This document shows, in pieces, positions 61,195 through 64,000 of a stretch of DNA of 64,000 nt. How positions within the stretch are numbered: position 1 is the stretch's first letter; each line of letters starts with the position of its first letter. The notes below the pieces were generated by a model, which did no database searches, was not told the DNA's origin, and worked only from the letters and a program-made list of their open reading frames with translations. Source of the DNA: an uncultured Pseudomonadota bacterium (GTDB lineage: Bacteria; Myxococcota_A; Bradymonadia; Bradymonadales; Bradymonadaceae). The translations under genes were made by a program, and so were the position numbers. The DNA lies in the NCBI GenBank assembly GCA_913057905.1, contig CAJXPB010000006.1, forward strand, positions 1-64,000, in the 5' to 3' direction.

Positions 61195-62904
61195 TCCGAC
61201 CAGAAGCACAAGCAACGACGTCGGGGCGGGCCCGCCACCTGCGGAGCTGCATGAGCACCCGGAGGATCCGACGTCGTCGGACGAGTCAGCATCGTCGTCG
61301 CATCGGACGACCGCACCATCTTCGGCGCTCGGGTCGGGGACTACCAGATAAGACGGGTGTTCCAGCGAGTGGTGTATACTCACGTCGGCCGGCTGAGGAT
61401 GGGGCTGAAACCGCGGTGCATTCGACGAGGTGATCGAGACCCGCAGTTTGTGTCCCTGGGCCAAAATGATCGACGTGCTCCAGAGGTCTATGGTGACGTC
61501 GACGACGCCTCCATCGGGTGAGTTGACTCGGGCTGGCGCATCCAACACCAGCATCGAGCGTCCGTCCGGATAGACGTCGGTCATCCGGACCATCAGGTCG
61601 GTCTCGGCCACGTCGACCGAGGCTGAAAGGTGCGCCTCGACGCGGCCGGTAATCTCCATGGGTTCTTCGAGCGTCGGCGTCTCGAAAACCACCACGTCGT
61701 CACGCTTCTCGACCGGCCGCTGGTCCACGGGGCCGGCCTTGATCCGCAGGTTGTTGCCGCCCCGGGTGGGCGAGGGGTCGTTCGGGTCATAGGCGTAGTC
61801 GGTGGTTGAGCCGTCATCTGGCGGGCAGCTCGCCGCCAGGCCACCCTCGGGCTGCAGATACATCCGCACAGGTTCCGACGCCGGCGGCCACTGGTCGTTG
61901 GTGCGCCATTCGTTGCCCGGTGCCGACGGCTCGCCGACCGCGCCCATCACGTAGTAGTGGACGTTTGGCAGGTCCTCGAGCCACTCGGAGTGATCTCGAA
62001 TGCCCAGGTGGTGGGTGAGCCATCGCACGTACATGTCCTCGGCGAAGGGGCCGCCTTCGAAGGCGTTGTTCGGATACTGAAGGTCTCCCTGAGGCCCGCC
62101 GTCGGCGCCCCCGTGCACCCACGGACCCATCACCAATTTTTGTTCGCCCCGCGCACCCGGCGCACCCTGGTGCTGGTAGCCTCGATACGCATCGATGGTT
62201 CCCTGACTGAAGACGTCGTACCACCCGCCCCAGTGGACGGTCGGCACATCGACGTTTCCCCAGTTGTCGTCCGTCTGCACGGAATCCCAAAAACCATCTT
62301 TGGTGGGGTGGTCCCGTACCTCGTCCAGAAAGAAGGAACTGCCCTGCGCCTCGAGCCACAGGGTCATAAGCGACTGGCGGAACACGCCGTTCCAGTAGAT
62401 GCCGTGGTCATAGACCGTCGGCGTGGCCACGCGGACCCACATCGCATCGAGCGCCTCTGGGCCTGCCGCGGCATGCATGTACTGGACGATGCCGCGGGCC
62501 GATCCACCGGTCGAGACGATCGTTCCGTTCGACCAGGGCTGCTCATCGATCCATCGAATCGTTCGGGCGCCGTCGGCCTTGTCGCACCGAAACACGCAGT
62601 CGGTGCCCTCCGACGCAAACCGGCCGCGCAGGTCTTGGACGACGACCACGACGTCATTGTTATCGGCGATGTCCCGCTTGCCGGCCCGTTCGGACATCTT
62701 GTTGTAGGGCGTGCGAAACAGCAGCACCGGCCAGGGACCCTGTCCGTCGGGTTTGAAGATGTCGGTGGCCAGCTCGGTGCCGTCGTCCATCGGCACCATC
62801 TCGGTCTCCAGGGTCGCGGCATTGGCGCTGAAAGCCGTGGCCAGTAACGCGGCGACAAGGCAGATAGCGGTGGACAGTTTCAAACGTTGCAGGTGACGGG
62901 ACAT
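61135..62904 (-). CDS. secreted CocE/NonD-type hydrolase with MYXO-CTERM-like tail
   Basis: This 589-residue exported protein has a signal (LSTAICLVAALLATAFSANA) and the CocE/NonD alpha/beta hydrolase layout: TPYNKMSERAGKRDIADNND, then VVQDLRGRFASEG, IVSTGGSARGIVQYMHAA (nucleophile Ser in GGSARG), and the X-Pro/CocE C-terminal beta domain (VDQRPVEKRDDVVVFETPTL, DLMVRMTDVYPDGRSMLVLD). The end has SSGCSCSSAGGGPAP, a hydrophobic stretch and a basic end, like a MYXO-CTERM sorting tail (family knowledge). The tail runs 60 bases into the convergent activator gene. The ATG at 62904 is chosen by the signal. Confidence 0.85.
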   Translation of the reverse strand: MSRHLQRLKLSTAICLVAALLATAFSANAATLETEMVPMDDGTELATDIFKPDGQGPWPVLLFRTPYNKMSERAGKRDIADNNDVVVVVQDLRGRFASEGTDCVFRCDKADGARTIRWIDEQPWSNGTIVSTGGSARGIVQYMHAAAGPEALDAMWVRVATPTVYDHGIYWNGVFRQSLMTLWLEAQGSSFFLDEVRDHPTKDGFWDSVQTDDNWGNVDVPTVHWGGWYDVFSQGTIDAYRGYQHQGAPGARGEQKLVMGPWVHGGADGGPQGDLQYPNNAFEGGPFAEDMYVRWLTHHLGIRDHSEWLEDLPNVHYYVMGAVGEPSAPGNEWRTNDQWPPASEPVRMYLQPEGGLAASCPPDDGSTTDYAYDPNDPSPTRGGNNLRIKAGPVDQRPVEKRDDVVVFETPTLEEPMEITGRVEAHLSASVDVAETDLMVRMTDVYPDGRSMLVLDAPARVNSPDGGVVDVTIDLWSTSIILAQGHKLRVSITSSNAPRFQPHPQPADVSIHHSLEHPSYLVVPDPSAEDGAVVRCDDDADSSDDVGSSGCSCSSAGGGPAPTSLLVLLVGLIKVVLLHFSPERRPTDIQ

Positions 62905-62937
62905 TTTTGGCTCCTGGGTCAATACGGTTGTTAACAC

Positions 62938-63093
62938 CTTGTAACACCGCGATAGTGACCCGTCGAAGGTGATGTAGAAGAGGCTCTACGGCGGTCTTCC
63001 TTCTGAGCCAAAGCTGCGGATTGCGCCTTGGGCGGATTACTCGTAATATGATCAAACAATTCACGTCGGAACTTTACCCTGGAGGTACAATCG
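62938..63093. other. divergent intergenic region
   Basis: Nothing definite. A short direct repeat (AACACC TTGT AACACC, 62933-62948) lies near the hydrolase start; GGAGG at 63082-63086 serves the next gene. Confidence 0.35.
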
Positions 63094-64000
63094 ATGAAGA
63101 CGTCGTCCGGGATCACCGAGCGCCCGAACCTCCTCTGGACCCTCTGCGCAACCTTTCTACCGATGACGTCTGCCTGTGGGTCGGCCAATGGCGGTGGGGA
63201 ACCCGACGCCTCGGCGATGGACGTCTCGGACATCGAAGAGGACAGCGGCGACGCCGCCGACAGCTCCACGGCCGACGGTGGCGACGCCGCCGATACGACC
63301 GACGTCCCCACGTGCGAGCCCGGGGAAGAACAGTGCAACGGCGAAGACGACGACTGCGACGAGATCATCGACGAGGGATGTGAGTGTAGCTACGGCGAGA
63401 CCCAGGATGGTGTCTGCTCGGAGGGGACCATCGGCGAGACAGATGGCGAGTGTCAGGCTCCCGACAATTACGAGGAAGATGAGTCGTCGTGTGACGACGT
63501 CGACAACGACTGCGACGGGATGGTCGACGAGGGCTGCCCGTGTCCATACCAGCGCAACATGACCGGTGTGTGCCGAAACGGAGTCAAGAGCGACCAGGAC
63601 GGATCCTGTCTGGAGCCGGACGGGTACATTACCGGACCGGAAGATGGCTTTCAGAACATGGACCACTGCGACGGCCTGGACAACGACTGCAACGGGGCGA
63701 CCGACGAGGGATGTCCCTGTAACTTCGCCAACATCGAAGACGGAGTCTGCGGGAAGACCACCCGCGGTTACCTCGACGGGGCATGTCAGATTCCATCCGC
63801 CTATCAGGACGACGAAACGAATTGTGACGGCAAGGACAACGACTGCGACGGTCAGACCGACGAGAGCGGCTCGGTCTTCGAGGATTACGAGGGCTCGGAT
63901 ACCGGCTGGAGCAAGTTCAACAACGGGACGGGCACGGTCAACATCAGCACCACCAGCAGCACGGCCTACAACGGGAGCGAGGCGGGCAAGGCCGAGGGGC
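63094..64000 (+). CDS. MopE-repeat surface protein, cut by window end
   Basis: The first 302 residues of a longer protein are present. The N-terminus (PNLLWTLCATFLPMTSACGS) looks like a signal with a lipobox-like end, though MTSAC is not ideal. An acidic linker follows, then at least four MopE-type units: CNGEDDDCDEIIDEGC, CDDVDNDCDGMVDEGC, CDGLDNDCNGATDEGC, CDGKDNDCDGQTDE. These are putative metal-binding repeats common in myxobacterial-type genomes (family knowledge). After residue 265 a beta domain begins (FEDYEGSDTGWSKFNNGTGT). GGAGG lies eight bases before the ATG. Confidence 0.85.
   Translation, partial: MKTSSGITERPNLLWTLCATFLPMTSACGSANGGGEPDASAMDVSDIEEDSGDAADSSTADGGDAADTTDVPTCEPGEEQCNGEDDDCDEIIDEGCECSYGETQDGVCSEGTIGETDGECQAPDNYEEDESSCDDVDNDCDGMVDEGCPCPYQRNMTGVCRNGVKSDQDGSCLEPDGYITGPEDGFQNMDHCDGLDNDCNGATDEGCPCNFANIEDGVCGKTTRGYLDGACQIPSAYQDDETNCDGKDNDCDGQTDESGSVFEDYEGSDTGWSKFNNGTGTVNISTTSSTAYNGSEAGKAEG

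Noticed and set aside
63300-63870. Repeated DNA in the MopE gene as tandem repeat or CRISPR
   Set aside because: The repetition is explained by the protein repeat CDGxDNDCDGxxDE; spacers are coding and uneven.

Overview
The window looks like the chromosome of a moderately GC-rich bacterium of the Bradymonadales/Myxococcota type. This is an inference from gene style, since no rRNA or other marker gene is present. The reasons are the many predicted lipoproteins with Asp/Gly-rich linkers after the lipobox cysteine, a secreted protein with MopE-type CDGxDNDCDG repeats, a hydrolase with a MYXO-CTERM-like tail, YD-repeat and Cys-rich surface proteins, and a cbb3 oxidase cluster of unusual composition. 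No tRNA, rRNA or CRISPR array was seen.

Layout. (1) 0-10 kb is an AT-richer accessory patch built from transposon debris (ISKra4-like, IS4-like and two IS66 copies). It holds a two-part Mrr-type restriction endonuclease, a small membrane protein and a DUF5677-like protein. The IS66 copy at 7217-9700 still has matching ends, intact tnpA and tnpB and a terminator, but its tnpC is frameshifted. (2) 10-17 kb is a run of lipoproteins and signal-anchored proteins, with a broken AAA+ ATPase gene and dispersed short repeats in front of genes. (3) 17-24.2 kb is a tightly coupled four-gene operon: an unknown protein, a two-motif PLD nuclease-like protein, a 1192-residue SNF2-type helicase and a small protein. 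It resembles a defence system but lacks the core genes of DISARM, and is the best candidate here for an undescribed system.

(4) 24-46 kb is dense in toxin-antitoxin and defence-type genes: a DUF6036-like nucleotidyltransferase pair, HigBA-like, three AbiE loci (one with a collapsed toxin gene), MazEF, an orphan XRE repressor, an ImmA/IrrE peptidase and a PD-(D/E)XK nuclease candidate. Between them lie many truncated or internally deleted second copies of genes found intact nearby. The ImmA 3' end occurs four times, and parts of the Cys-rich protein, a DUF6036-pair antitoxin and two lipoproteins are also duplicated, which suggests a region of repeated duplication and decay. (5) Two loci (31.9-33.2 kb and 47.4-51.3 kb) carry the same two unnamed families side by side: lipoproteins beginning CSYVTMQRP, several ending in an excisionase-like HTH module, and membrane proteins with PWYDS and FWHH motifs.

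(6) 52-60 kb is one convergent block of core metabolism on the minus strand: a 1-Cys peroxiredoxin, ccoS, ccoN, ccoO, a mono-haem ccoP, a ccoI lacking the usual N-terminal metal-binding domain, then modA, modB and modC. Spacing and overlaps suggest a single operon. A sigma-54 activator gene is divergent from it, with a perfect 9-bp-arm palindrome between. (7) 61-64 kb holds a secreted CocE/NonD-type hydrolase and the start of a MopE-repeat lipoprotein cut by the window end.
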